Shown: piece after piece, positions 26,241 through 33,636 of the stretch
How positions within the stretch are numbered: the first letter of the stretch is position 1
Layout of the letters: each line of letters begins with the position of its first letter
Assembly (NCBI RefSeq): GCF_001699815.1
Contig: NZ_MCGB01000037.1
Span: 1 to 33,636, forward strand
DNA length: 33,636 nt
Direction of reading: 5' to 3'
DNA from: Ralstonia pickettii
GTDB lineage: Bacteria > Pseudomonadota > Gammaproteobacteria > Burkholderiales > Burkholderiaceae
Translations under genes and position numbers: made by a program
Notes under the pieces: generated by a model
Seen by the model: the letters and a program-made list of their open reading frames with translations, nothing else
Databases searched by the model: none
What the model was told of the DNA's origin: nothing

Positions 26241-27494
26241 ATGCGCTTTGACACCCTTGTGCTGGGCGCCGGCATTGTCGGCGTATCGGTGGCGGTGCAT
26301 CTGCAGAAACGCGGGCGTGCCGTCGCGCTGGTGGACCGCCGGGCGCCGGGCTTTGAGACGTCGTTCGGCAATGCCGGGCTGATCCAGCGCGAGGGTGTGT
26401 ATCCGTATGCGTTCCCGCGCGATCTGTCGACGCTGTTGCGTTATGCGGGCAACACGTCGGCGGACGTGCATTACCACCCAGGCGATCTGCCCCGGCTGCT
26501 GCCGTTCTTGTGGCAATACTGGCGCAACTCGCACCCGACGCGGCACGCGGCGATTGCGCGTGAGTATGCGCCGCTCATCGCACATAGCGTGAGCGAGCAC
26601 CGCGCACTGGCCGAAGCCGCCGGTGCCATGCATCTGATCCGCCCCAGCGGCTGGATCAAGGTCTTCCGCAATGCCGCCACGCAAGACAAGGAAACGCGCA
26701 ACGTCGAGCGCTGGCAACGCGAATACGGCGTCGCGTTCGAAGCGCTCGACCCCGCGCGCCTGCGCAGCGTTGAACCGCATCTGGACACATCGCTGCTCGG
26801 CGGCCTGCGCTATACAGAAGCGGATTCCGTGAGCGACCCGAACGCGCTGGTCACGGCCTACGCAAAGCATTTCGAGCAACTCGGTGGCCGCCTGTTTGAA
26901 GCCGATGCCAACACGCTGACGCCCAACGCGCCGTGGCTGCTGCAAACGAAGGAAGGCGAGCTGCGCGCCGACAACGTCGTCGTGGCGATGGGCCCCTGGG
27001 CGGATGTACTGACATCGCGCCTGGGCTACAGCCTGCCGCTGGCCGTCAAGCGCGGGTATCACATGCACTACGCGCCCGCGCACGGTGCGCAGTTGAACCA
27101 TCCCGTGCTCGATGCCGACGGCGGTTATGTGCTGGCACCGATGGCGCGCGGCATCCGGCTGACGACCGGCGCGGAACTCGCACACCGCGATGCACCGAAG
27201 ACGCCCGTGCAGCTCAACGCCGTCGAGCCCATCGCCCGCAAGCTCTTTCCGCTAGCCGAACGTGTGGATGCGGAACCCTGGCTTGGCGCCCGCCCCTGCA
27301 CGCCCGACATGCTGCCGATCATCGGGCCTGCTCCGCACCATCCAAGCCTGTGGTTTGCGTTCGGCCATGCGCACCACGGCCTGACGTTGGGGCCGATTAG
27401 CGGGCGATTGATTGCGGAAATGATGACGGGCGAGACACCTACCGTAGATGTTCGCCCGTTCCGTGCACAACGCTTCTGGGATTCAGCGCGCTAG
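26241..27494 (+). CDS. FAD-dependent D-amino-acid dehydrogenase-like oxidoreductase (DadA/DAO family)
   Basis: This 417-residue protein has the FAD-binding GxGxxG as VLGAGIVGVSVAVHLQKRG at the N-terminus, the DAO-family SFGNAGLIQ motif, and a C-terminal GARPCTPDMLPIIGPAP segment plus FGHAHHGLTLGPISG, all typical of DadA-like enzymes. The family deaminates D-amino acids to keto acids and passes electrons to the respiratory chain. With an exported D-aminoacylase and RidA in front, this substrate class is likely. AAGGAG lies about 9 bases before the ATG. Its TAG stop shares the CTAG at 27491-27494 with the stop of the convergent aldehyde dehydrogenase gene. Confidence 0.9.
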   Translation: MRFDTLVLGAGIVGVSVAVHLQKRGRAVALVDRRAPGFETSFGNAGLIQREGVYPYAFPRDLSTLLRYAGNTSADVHYHPGDLPRLLPFLWQYWRNSHPTRHAAIAREYAPLIAHSVSEHRALAEAAGAMHLIRPSGWIKVFRNAATQDKETRNVERWQREYGVAFEALDPARLRSVEPHLDTSLLGGLRYTEADSVSDPNALVTAYAKHFEQLGGRLFEADANTLTPNAPWLLQTKEGELRADNVVVAMGPWADVLTSRLGYSLPLAVKRGYHMHYAPAHGAQLNHPVLDADGGYVLAPMARGIRLTTGAELAHRDAPKTPVQLNAVEPIARKLFPLAERVDAEPWLGARPCTPDMLPIIGPAPHHPSLWFAFGHAHHGLTLGPISGRLIAEMMTGETPTVDVRPFRAQRFWDSAR

Positions 27495-28975
27495 TTCAGG
27501 CCGCCCTGGCACAGGTACTTGATCGACAGGTAATCGTCGAGCCCGTACTTGGAACCCTCGCGGCCGTAGCCCGATTCCTTCACGCCGCCAAAGGGCGCCG
27601 CCTCGCTGGCGAGCGCGCCTTCATTGATGCCGACGATGCCCGCTTCCAGCGCGCGTGATACACGCTCGATGCGGCGGATGTCCTGCGTGTAGAAGTACGA
27701 GGCGAGCCCAAACGGCGTGTCGTTGGCGGCCTGCACGGCTTCGGCTTCATCGACGAAGCGGAACAGCGGCGCAACGGGGCCGAACGTTTCTTCGCCGCAC
27801 AGGGCCATGCTGCTGTTGGCGTCGGCCAGCACGGTGGGCGCATAGAAGTGTTCGCCAACTTCCGGCAGGCGCTTGCCACCGGCCAGCACGCGCGCACCGT
27901 TGGCAACGGCGTCCTGCACGTGGCGTTGGATCTTGTCGACGGCGCGGGCGTTGATCATCGGGCCGATCTGCGCATCCGGATCGGTGGCGGGCGCGACTTT
28001 CAGCGCGGAAACCCGCTCGGCCAGCATGGCGCCAAAGCGCTCATACACGCCGGCCTGCACGTAGACGCGGTTGGGGCACACGCACGTCTGGCCGCCGTTG
28101 CGGAACTTGGCCGCCAGCAAACCCGTGATGGCCGCATCAAGGTCCGCGTCGTCAAACACGATGAACGGCGCGTTGCCGCCCAGCTCCAGCGACAGCTTCT
28201 TTAGCGTGCCCGCCGATTCGTGCGCCAGATACTTGCCCACCGGCGTCGAGCCCGTGAAGGTGATCTTGCGCACGCGGCTGTCGTGCAGCCAATCGGCCAC
28301 GGCCTCGATGCCGCGCTCACGCGAGGCCGAGATCATGTTCAGCACGCCCGGCGGCAGCCCGGCCTCCTGCGCAAGCTGCGCCAGCGCGAGCGCCGTGAGC
28401 GGCGTGTCTTCCGCCGGCTTGGCGACCACGGTGCAGCCCGCCGCCAGCGCCGGCGCGATCTTGCGCGCAATCATCGCCAGCGGGAAATTCCACGGCGTGA
28501 TGGCCGCCACGATGCCGACGGGCTCCTTGACGGCGCTCATGCGCTTGCCGCGCTGCTGCTGCGGGATCAGGTCGCCGTAGATGCGCGTGGCCTCGTCGGC
28601 AAACCAGGCGACGTACGAGGCGCCGTACATGACCTCGCCGCGCCCTTCGGCAAACGGCTTGCCCTGCTCCAGAGAAATCAGCCGCCCCAGCGCGTCGGCA
28701 TTGGCAACGATGGCCGCGTGCCAGCGGCGCAAGATGGCAGCGCGCTCGGCAGGCAGCGTGTCGCGCCACGCGGGAAAGGCGCGGGCTGCCGCGTCGGTGG
28801 CGGCACGCGCGTCGGCGGCGCTGCTGTCGGGCACGTTGGCGATGAGGCTGCCGGTGGCCGGGTCCGTCACGGCAAAACGTGCGCCGTCGGTGCCGGCAAC
28901 CCACTGGCCGTCGATCAGGTTGTCGGTGCGCACGAGCCCCGTCTGCCGAAGTTGGTCGAAGCTGAAAGCCATCAT
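27491..28975 (-). CDS. NAD(P)-dependent aldehyde dehydrogenase, succinate-semialdehyde dehydrogenase-like
   Basis: This 494-residue protein has the ALDH motifs PWNFPLAMIARKIAPALAAG, FTGSTPVGK, the general-base ELGGNAP and the catalytic cysteine in GGQTCVCPNR. Overall it looks most like GabD, but 2-oxoglutarate-semialdehyde and related dehydrogenases share this form. In an operon with an aldarate-type dehydratase and an HpcH aldolase, oxidation of a semialdehyde intermediate is likely. The ATG at 28975 is chosen because AAGGA is about 5 bases upstream; a TTG at 28996 is possible but less well placed. It is the last gene of the minus-strand catabolic operon, 17 bases after the previous gene. 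Confidence 0.9.
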   Translation of the reverse strand: MMAFSFDQLRQTGLVRTDNLIDGQWVAGTDGARFAVTDPATGSLIANVPDSSAADARAATDAAARAFPAWRDTLPAERAAILRRWHAAIVANADALGRLISLEQGKPFAEGRGEVMYGASYVAWFADEATRIYGDLIPQQQRGKRMSAVKEPVGIVAAITPWNFPLAMIARKIAPALAAGCTVVAKPAEDTPLTALALAQLAQEAGLPPGVLNMISASRERGIEAVADWLHDSRVRKITFTGSTPVGKYLAHESAGTLKKLSLELGGNAPFIVFDDADLDAAITGLLAAKFRNGGQTCVCPNRVYVQAGVYERFGAMLAERVSALKVAPATDPDAQIGPMINARAVDKIQRHVQDAVANGARVLAGGKRLPEVGEHFYAPTVLADANSSMALCGEETFGPVAPLFRFVDEAEAVQAANDTPFGLASYFYTQDIRRIERVSRALEAGIVGINEGALASEAAPFGGVKESGYGREGSKYGLDDYLSIKYLCQGGLN

Positions 28976-28992
28976 CGATTCCTTCTCGTCGC

Positions 28993-30078
28993 TCAACCGA
29001 GGTGCGCGGCAATCGCCTCGCCCACCTGAGTGGTGTTGGCAGTGCCGCCCAAGTCCGGTGTGCGCGGGCCTTCTTTCAGGACGCTTTCGATGGCCGCGAC
29101 GATGGCGTCGTGCGCAGCGCGGCCTGCCCCCTGCCCTTGCGTCAGGAAATCCAGCATCAACGCGCCCGACCAGATCATCGCGATCGGGTTGGCGATGTTC
29201 TTGCCGTAGATGTCCGGCGCCGAGCCGTGCACCGGCTCGAACAGCGACGGGAACGTGCGATCGGGGTTCAGGTTGGCCGATGGCGCCAGGCCGATCGTGC
29301 CGGTGGTGGCGGGGCCAAGATCGGACAGGATGTCGCCGAACAGGTTGGTGGCGGCCACCACGTCGAAGCGGCCCGGCTGCAGCACGAAGCGTGCGGTCAG
29401 GATGTCGATGTGCTGCTTGTCGAGCGTGACATCGGGGTAGCTTTGCGCGACTTCATCCGCGCGCTTGTCCCACCACGGCATGCTGATGGCGATGCCGTTG
29501 CTCTTGGTGGCGAGCGTCACGTGCTTGCGCGGGCGGCTCTGTGCAAGGTCGAACGCGAACTTGAGCAGCCGCTCTGCACCCTTGCGCGAGTAGACCGATT
29601 CCTGGATGACGATTTCGCGGTCGGTGCCTTCGTACATGATGCCGCCGAGCGATGTGTATTCGCCTTCGGTGTTCTCGCGCACGACGTAGTAGTCGATGTC
29701 GCCCGGCTTGCGGTTGGCGAGCGGGCACGGCACGCCCTCAAACAAACGCACGGGGCGCAGGTTGATGTACTGGTCGAATTCGCGGCGGAACTTGAGCAGC
29801 GAACCCCACAGCGAAATGTGATCGGGCACCGTGGCCGGCCAGCCGACCGCGCCGAACAGGATGGCGTCCATGCCTTGCAGTTGCTGCTTCCAGTCGTCGG
29901 GCATCATCTGGCCGTGCTGCTGGTAGTAATCACAACTGGCCCAGTCGATGTGCTGGGTCTCGAGGCTGATGCCGAAGCGGCGCGCGGCCGCTTCGAGCAC
30001 GCGCAGGCCTTCGGGCATCACTTCGTGGCCAATGCCGTCGCCGGGGATCACGGCGATCCGGTAAGTCTTGCGGGTCAT
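28993..30078 (-). CDS. ttuC: Tartrate/D-malate-type beta-decarboxylating dehydrogenase
   Basis: This 361-residue protein belongs to the isopropylmalate/isocitrate dehydrogenase family. It has VIPGDGIGHEVMPEG at the start, YVVRENTEGEYTSLGG, ATKSNGI, NLFGDILSDLGPATTGTIGLAPSANL and FEPVHGSAPDIYGKNIANP. The YQQHGQMMPDDW and LFGAVGWPATVPDHISLWG segments point to the tartrate dehydrogenase/D-malate dehydrogenase branch. Such enzymes oxidise and decarboxylate tartrate, meso-tartrate or D-malate with NAD and Mn/Mg. Assignment to ttuC rather than dmlA is by overall look and operon context only. It starts 28 bases after the aldolase gene. Confidence 0.85.
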   Translation of the reverse strand: MTRKTYRIAVIPGDGIGHEVMPEGLRVLEAAARRFGISLETQHIDWASCDYYQQHGQMMPDDWKQQLQGMDAILFGAVGWPATVPDHISLWGSLLKFRREFDQYINLRPVRLFEGVPCPLANRKPGDIDYYVVRENTEGEYTSLGGIMYEGTDREIVIQESVYSRKGAERLLKFAFDLAQSRPRKHVTLATKSNGIAISMPWWDKRADEVAQSYPDVTLDKQHIDILTARFVLQPGRFDVVAATNLFGDILSDLGPATTGTIGLAPSANLNPDRTFPSLFEPVHGSAPDIYGKNIANPIAMIWSGALMLDFLTQGQGAGRAAHDAIVAAIESVLKEGPRTPDLGGTANTTQVGEAIAAHLG

Positions 30079-30106
30079 GTCAGATCCGTTGGAAAGAGAA
30101 GAAGGA

Positions 30107-30910
30107 TCAGGCGGTTTGCGGCGCGATGAAGTCTCGCGCGAGCTTGCGGGCGCCGTTGGCGAACAGGAGGATGTCGATGCCGGTGGCGACAAAGGTGCAG
30201 CCGAGTTCGAGGTAGTGGCGTGCGAGCACGGGGTCGGATGTGAGCGTGCCGGCTGCCTTGCCCGACGCGATGATCGTGCGCATGGCGTTGTCGATGGCGG
30301 CCTGCACCTCCGGATGGCCGGCATTGCCGCGATGGCCCATCGACGCGGCCAGATCAGCCGGGCCGATGAAGACGCCGTCCACGCCATCCACGGCGCAAAT
30401 GGCTTCGAGGTTCTGCAGGGCGATCACGGTTTCGGCTTGCACGAGCAAGCAGGCTTCGTCATCAGCCACTTGCAGGTAGTCGGTGCGGGCGCTCCAACGC
30501 GATGCACGGCCTACCGCGCTGCCCACGCCACGAATGCCGAACGGCGGGTAGCGCACCGCACGCACGAGATCGCGCGCCTGTTCCGCCGTATCCACCATCG
30601 GCACCAGCAGCGTGCGTGCGCCAATGTCGAGCAGGCGCTTGATGAGGGCGGGATCGCCGCTGTACGGCCGCACGATGGGCTCGGCACGGTACGGCGCCAC
30701 GGCCTGCAGTTGCGCGAGGATCGTGCGCACGTCGTTCGGAGCGTGCTCGCTGTCGATCAGCAGCCAATCGAAGCCGGCCGTGGCACTCACTTCGGCCAGG
30801 TACGGATCGCTCATCGCCAGCCAGAAACCGATCTGGCGTTGCTTGGCGGCCAGCGCGGCCTTGAAACTGTTCGGTCGGTTAAGCGCGGGCGTCTGCATTG
30901 CGTTGGTCAT
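30107..30910 (-). CDS. HpcH/HpaI-family class II aldolase (GarL-like)
   Basis: This 267-residue TIM-barrel aldolase has the family motifs [64 protein letters not shown] and [16 protein letters not shown]. Members split 4-hydroxy-2-oxo acids to pyruvate plus an aldehyde, and GarL splits 5-keto-4-deoxy-glucarate to pyruvate and tartronate semialdehyde. A similar reaction is likely here beside a UxaA/GarD-type dehydratase. The gene overlaps the end of the MFS gene by 32 bases from the ATG at 30910, or 20 bases if the ATG at 30898 is used. Neither has a clear ribosome site, which suggests translational coupling. Confidence 0.88.
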   Translation of the reverse strand: MTNAMQTPALNRPNSFKAALAAKQRQIGFWLAMSDPYLAEVSATAGFDWLLIDSEHAPNDVRTILAQLQAVAPYRAEPIVRPYSGDPALIKRLLDIGARTLLVPMVDTAEQARDLVRAVRYPPFGIRGVGSAVGRASRWSARTDYLQVADDEACLLVQAETVIALQNLEAICAVDGVDGVFIGPADLAASMGHRGNAGHPEVQAAIDNAMRTIIASGKAAGTLTSDPVLARHYLELGCTFVATGIDILLFANGARKLARDFIAPQTA

Positions 30911-32216
30911 GCGAATGATGTGTTTCAGGAGTGGGCTCGAAGCTGATGGGTTCCACCTTGCCGAGCAGGAAGAGGTAATTCAGGATCGCGAGGCCGATCA
31001 GTGCGGCGGAGAACACCAGCGCCGGAATGAACGAGCCCGTGGCACCCACGATGGCGCCGGTGACGATCGGGCCGACCACGCCTCCCATATTCGACACGCT
31101 GTTCTGCAGGCCCGCCACCATCGACACGTTGTTGCCCGGCGCCACATCCGCCGGAAGCGCCCACACCTGCGACGCCGCCACGGTCGTGCCAGACTTCGCG
31201 ACGCACAGCAGGATGACTGCCACAACGGCCGACTGTGCGAACGCCGCCAGCCCGATGCTCGACGCCATCACGAGACCGATGATAAGGAACAGCTTGCGCG
31301 TGGCCGTGAGCGAAAGCTTGCCCGACGCATACACGCGGTCCGACGCCCAGCCCGCGAACACCTCCACGAACATCGAGACGAACAGCGGCAGCGACGCCAT
31401 GAGGCCCATCTGCATCAGGCCCATGCCGCGTTCCTTGACGAGGTACGTCGGCAGCCACGTGATGAAGAAGTACGAGTTGTAGTTGATCATGAAGAAGCCG
31501 ATGCACATCGCCCAGATGTTCCGGTGCGTGAGCAGCTTCGTCCAGGGCACCTTGGGTTCATCCTTGCGGGCTGGCGGCAGGCCGCGTTGGATGTGGGCCA
31601 ACTCAGCGGCGTTCACGCCTTTGTGCGCTTCGGGCGTTTCCTTGAACACCGCCCACCACACCACTGCCCACACGATGCCCAGCCCGCCTGTCACTGCAAA
31701 GGTGATCTTCCAATCGAACATCACCAACAGCCACGCGATAAGGGGCAAGGCGACGGCGCTCCCCAACTTTGAGCCGCTATCGAAAATGGCCGCCACCGTG
31801 GCGCGTTCCTGTTTGGGGAACCAGCGCCCCGTGATGCCCGCGCTGCTCGGATACGCACCTGCCTCGCCGATGCCCAACGCCACACGCAGGCCCACCAGCG
31901 ACTTGAAACCGTTTGCCAGGCCCGTCAACGCCGTCGCAACAGACCACCACAGCACCGCAAACCCGAGCACCTTCTTTTGCCCGAAGCGGTCGGCCAGAAT
32001 GCCGGCCGGCAACTGCAGCAGCGCATACGACCAGAAGAACGCCGACATGACGACGCCCATTTCCACCGCGCTCAGGTGGAATTCCTTCTGGATGTGCGGC
32101 GCGGCGGCCGACAGCACGGTGCGGTCGATGTAGTTGATGGCAATCGCCGCCCACATGAGGCCGGCGACAACCCAGCGCACTTTCGAGCGCGGGCCGCCTT
32201 GTGACGTGTCCTGCAT
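30879..32216 (-). CDS. MFS transporter for a sugar acid (ACS/D-galactonate type)
   Basis: This 445-residue protein has twelve hydrophobic spans. [35 protein letters not shown] and [23 protein letters not shown] are hallmarks of the anion:cation symporter branch that includes glucarate, galactonate and hexuronate carriers. It most likely imports an aldarate or aldonate with protons. The ATG at 32216 has AGGAGA 6 bases upstream; a longer frame to 32291 runs towards the dehydratase stop and is not used. It lies 50 bases after the dehydratase gene. The C-terminus is polar and His-rich. Confidence 0.9.
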   Translation of the reverse strand: MQDTSQGGPRSKVRWVVAGLMWAAIAINYIDRTVLSAAAPHIQKEFHLSAVEMGVVMSAFFWSYALLQLPAGILADRFGQKKVLGFAVLWWSVATALTGLANGFKSLVGLRVALGIGEAGAYPSSAGITGRWFPKQERATVAAIFDSGSKLGSAVALPLIAWLLVMFDWKITFAVTGGLGIVWAVVWWAVFKETPEAHKGVNAAELAHIQRGLPPARKDEPKVPWTKLLTHRNIWAMCIGFFMINYNSYFFITWLPTYLVKERGMGLMQMGLMASLPLFVSMFVEVFAGWASDRVYASGKLSLTATRKLFLIIGLVMASSIGLAAFAQSAVVAVILLCVAKSGTTVAASQVWALPADVAPGNNVSMVAGLQNSVSNMGGVVGPIVTGAIVGATGSFIPALVFSAALIGLAILNYLFLLGKVEPISFEPTPETHHSHDQRNADARA

Positions 32217-32266
32217 GGTTTGTCTCCTGTTTTGTAATAGGTGATGCGTGCCTTCGAGTCGAGGCG

Positions 32267-33636
32267 CTAACTCACGATGCCCATGTGCCACGGCACGAAT
32301 TCATGGTCTCCAAGACCGAGCAGTTCGCTCTTGGTGCGCTCGCCCGAGGCGGTACGCAGGATGTGTTCGAAGATGTCCTGACCCATCTCTTCCACCGAAC
32401 GTTCGCCGTCGAGAATGCGGCCGCAATTGATGTCCATGTCTTCTTCAAGCCGGCGGAACATGGGCGTGTTGCTGGCGAGCTTGATCGTCGGAGCGGGTTT
32501 CGAGCCGAACATCGAGCCGCGTCCCGTGGTGAAGCAGATCAGGTTGGCGCCGCTGGCAATCTGGCCCGTCACGGCAACGGGGTCGTAGCCGGGGGAATCC
32601 ATGAAGACAAAGCCCGCGCGGTCGATGGGCTCGGCGTATTCGTACACGGCCTGCAGCGGCGTGGTGCCGCCCTTCATGGCCGAGCCGAGTGATTTTTCGA
32701 AGATGTTGGCCAGACCGCCCTGCTGGTTGCCGGGCCCAACCACGCCGTTGAACTGGCCGTTGTGGCCGCGCGTGTAGTTCTCCCACCAGGCCAGCCGATC
32801 GAGCAGCTTCTGGCCGACTTCGGGCGACACCGCGCGGCGCGTGAGCATGGTTTCCACGCCGTGGATCTCCGGCGTTTCCGACAGGATGGCCGTACCGCCA
32901 TGGCGCACCAGCAAATCCATCGCCGCACCGAGCGCCGGGTTGGCGGTAATGCCCGAGAAGCCATCGGAGCCACCGCACTCCAGGCCGATCTTGATATGAC
33001 TGGCCGATACCGGGCCGCGAACGATGTCGTTGGCCGCCGGCAGCATCTTCTGGATGGCGGCGATGCCCGCCTCGATGGTGGCGCGCGTGCCGCCGGTGTC
33101 CTGCATCACCAACGTGTGCATCAGGTTGCCGGTTTTCAGGCCCTGACTGGTCATCAGATCTGCCACCTGGTTGCGCTCGCAGCCCAGTCCGACGATCAGC
33201 ACACCCGCCAGGTTCGGATGCCGCGCGTAGCCCGCCAGCGTGCGGCGCAGCACATCGAAATGCTCCGAGGGCGACGACATCCCGCAGCCGCTCGTCTGCG
33301 CAAATGCCACCACGCCATCCACATTGGGAAACAGCGCGAGGCGCTCCGGCGAGAACCATGCCGCAATGTTCTTGATGACGGTCGACGAGCAGTTGACCGA
33401 CGCCAGGATGCCGATGAAGTTGCGCGTAGCCACGCGGCCATCGGGGCGGACGATGCCATTGAACGTAGCGCGCTGCGCCTCTGGGATGTAATCGACCGGG
33501 CGCACATCCAGACCGAAGCCCGGGTCGCGTGCGTAGTCGGTCAGCTCGACGTTGTGCGTGTGGACGTGTTCGCCCGCCGCGATGTCGCGTGCGGCGCGCC
33601 CGATGATCGTGTCGTACTTGCGGATGGCTTCGCCCT
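32267..33636 (-). CDS. UxaA/GarD-family sugar-acid dehydratase, 5' end cut by the window
   Basis: The visible 456 residues begin inside an N-terminal SAF domain (IRKYDTIIGRAARDIAAGEHV) and continue through FNGIVRPDGRVATRNFIGIL, TSGCGMSSPSEHF, GLGCERNQVADL, GLECGGSDGFSGITANPALG, PGNQQGGLANIFEKSLGSAMKGG and SPGYDPVAVTGQIASGANL. These are the motifs of altronate (UxaA) and galactarate (GarD) dehydratases, Fe-dependent lyases that turn a sugar acid into a 2-keto-3-deoxy acid. The family is usually about 500 residues, so some 45-55 residues are missing. The GTG at 33503-33505 is an internal valine, not the start. It is the first visible gene of the catabolic operon; its promoter is outside the window. 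Confidence 0.9.
   Translation of the reverse strand, partial: GEAIRKYDTIIGRAARDIAAGEHVHTHNVELTDYARDPGFGLDVRPVDYIPEAQRATFNGIVRPDGRVATRNFIGILASVNCSSTVIKNIAAWFSPERLALFPNVDGVVAFAQTSGCGMSSPSEHFDVLRRTLAGYARHPNLAGVLIVGLGCERNQVADLMTSQGLKTGNLMHTLVMQDTGGTRATIEAGIAAIQKMLPAANDIVRGPVSASHIKIGLECGGSDGFSGITANPALGAAMDLLVRHGGTAILSETPEIHGVETMLTRRAVSPEVGQKLLDRLAWWENYTRGHNGQFNGVVGPGNQQGGLANIFEKSLGSAMKGGTTPLQAVYEYAEPIDRAGFVFMDSPGYDPVAVTGQIASGANLICFTTGRGSMFGSKPAPTIKLASNTPMFRRLEEDMDINCGRILDGERSVEEMGQDIFEHILRTASGERTKSELLGLGDHEFVPWHMGIVS

Noticed and set aside
28976..28996. TTG start for the aldehyde dehydrogenase
   Set aside because: The ribosome-binding sequence AAGGA lies inside that extension and is well placed for the ATG at 28975.

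Overview
The window is GC-rich throughout, tightly packed and strongly codon-biased. Its mix of protein families (NodU-type carbamoyltransferase, RND/MFP/NodT efflux trio, TtuC, UxaA, HpcH) suggests a beta-proteobacterium of the Burkholderiaceae, most like Ralstonia or Cupriavidus. That placement is inferred from family recognition, not from a search. I see no tRNA, rRNA, CRISPR, insertion sequence, integrase or plasmid function. Both ends cut genes.

Layout. (1) 1-1017, plus strand: the end of a receiver-domain protein and a small unknown protein, followed by a terminator-like hairpin. (2) 1367-11432, plus strand: nine tightly coupled genes, mostly joined by ATGA or short overlaps: GT4 glycosyltransferase, SDR, GmhB-like phosphatase, GT9, carbamoyltransferase, GT2, GT9, GT4 and a UDP-glucuronate decarboxylase-like epimerase. 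(3) 15612-11467, minus strand: DUF421 membrane protein, small hydrophilic protein, Nramp-related transporter; then an internally deleted alcohol dehydrogenase, a PIG-L deacetylase and a GT2. (4) 15772-16632, plus: a stress-type SDR. (5) 16961-22939, plus: an RND efflux operon in the order pump, adaptor, outer-membrane factor. (6) 23872-22943, minus: an unknown membrane protein. (7) 24218-27494, plus: exported D-aminoacylase, RidA, D-amino-acid dehydrogenase-like oxidase. (8) 33636-27491, minus: a sugar-acid catabolic operon of UxaA/GarD-type dehydratase (partial), MFS transporter, HpcH/HpaI aldolase, tartrate/D-malate-type dehydrogenase and aldehyde dehydrogenase.

The main discovery candidate is in regions 2-4: a carbamoylated, probably heptose- and pentose-containing glycan or glycolipid system with no recognisable polymerase, flippase or initiating transferase. 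It appears to be under sigma-54 control. Sequences with the sigma-54 -24/-12 architecture (GG, 10 bases, GC) lie upstream of the nine-gene operon (1284-1299), the ADH-remnant/PIG-L/GT2 operon (13503-13518, minus), the DUF421/Nramp operon (15654-15669, minus), more weakly the stress SDR (15716-15731), and also the unknown membrane gene (23952-23967, minus). An 18-bp perfect palindrome (1198-1215) sits about 100 bp upstream of the predicted start of the nine-gene operon, where an enhancer-binding activator would be expected. The picture is a sigma-54-switched surface-glycan and envelope-stress programme.

Region 7 forms a sensible D-amino-acid salvage chain: N-acyl-D-amino acid to free D-amino acid, to imino acid, to keto acid. 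Region 8 forms an aldarate-type route to pyruvate and central metabolites. These two operons converge, and their stop codons share one CTAG.
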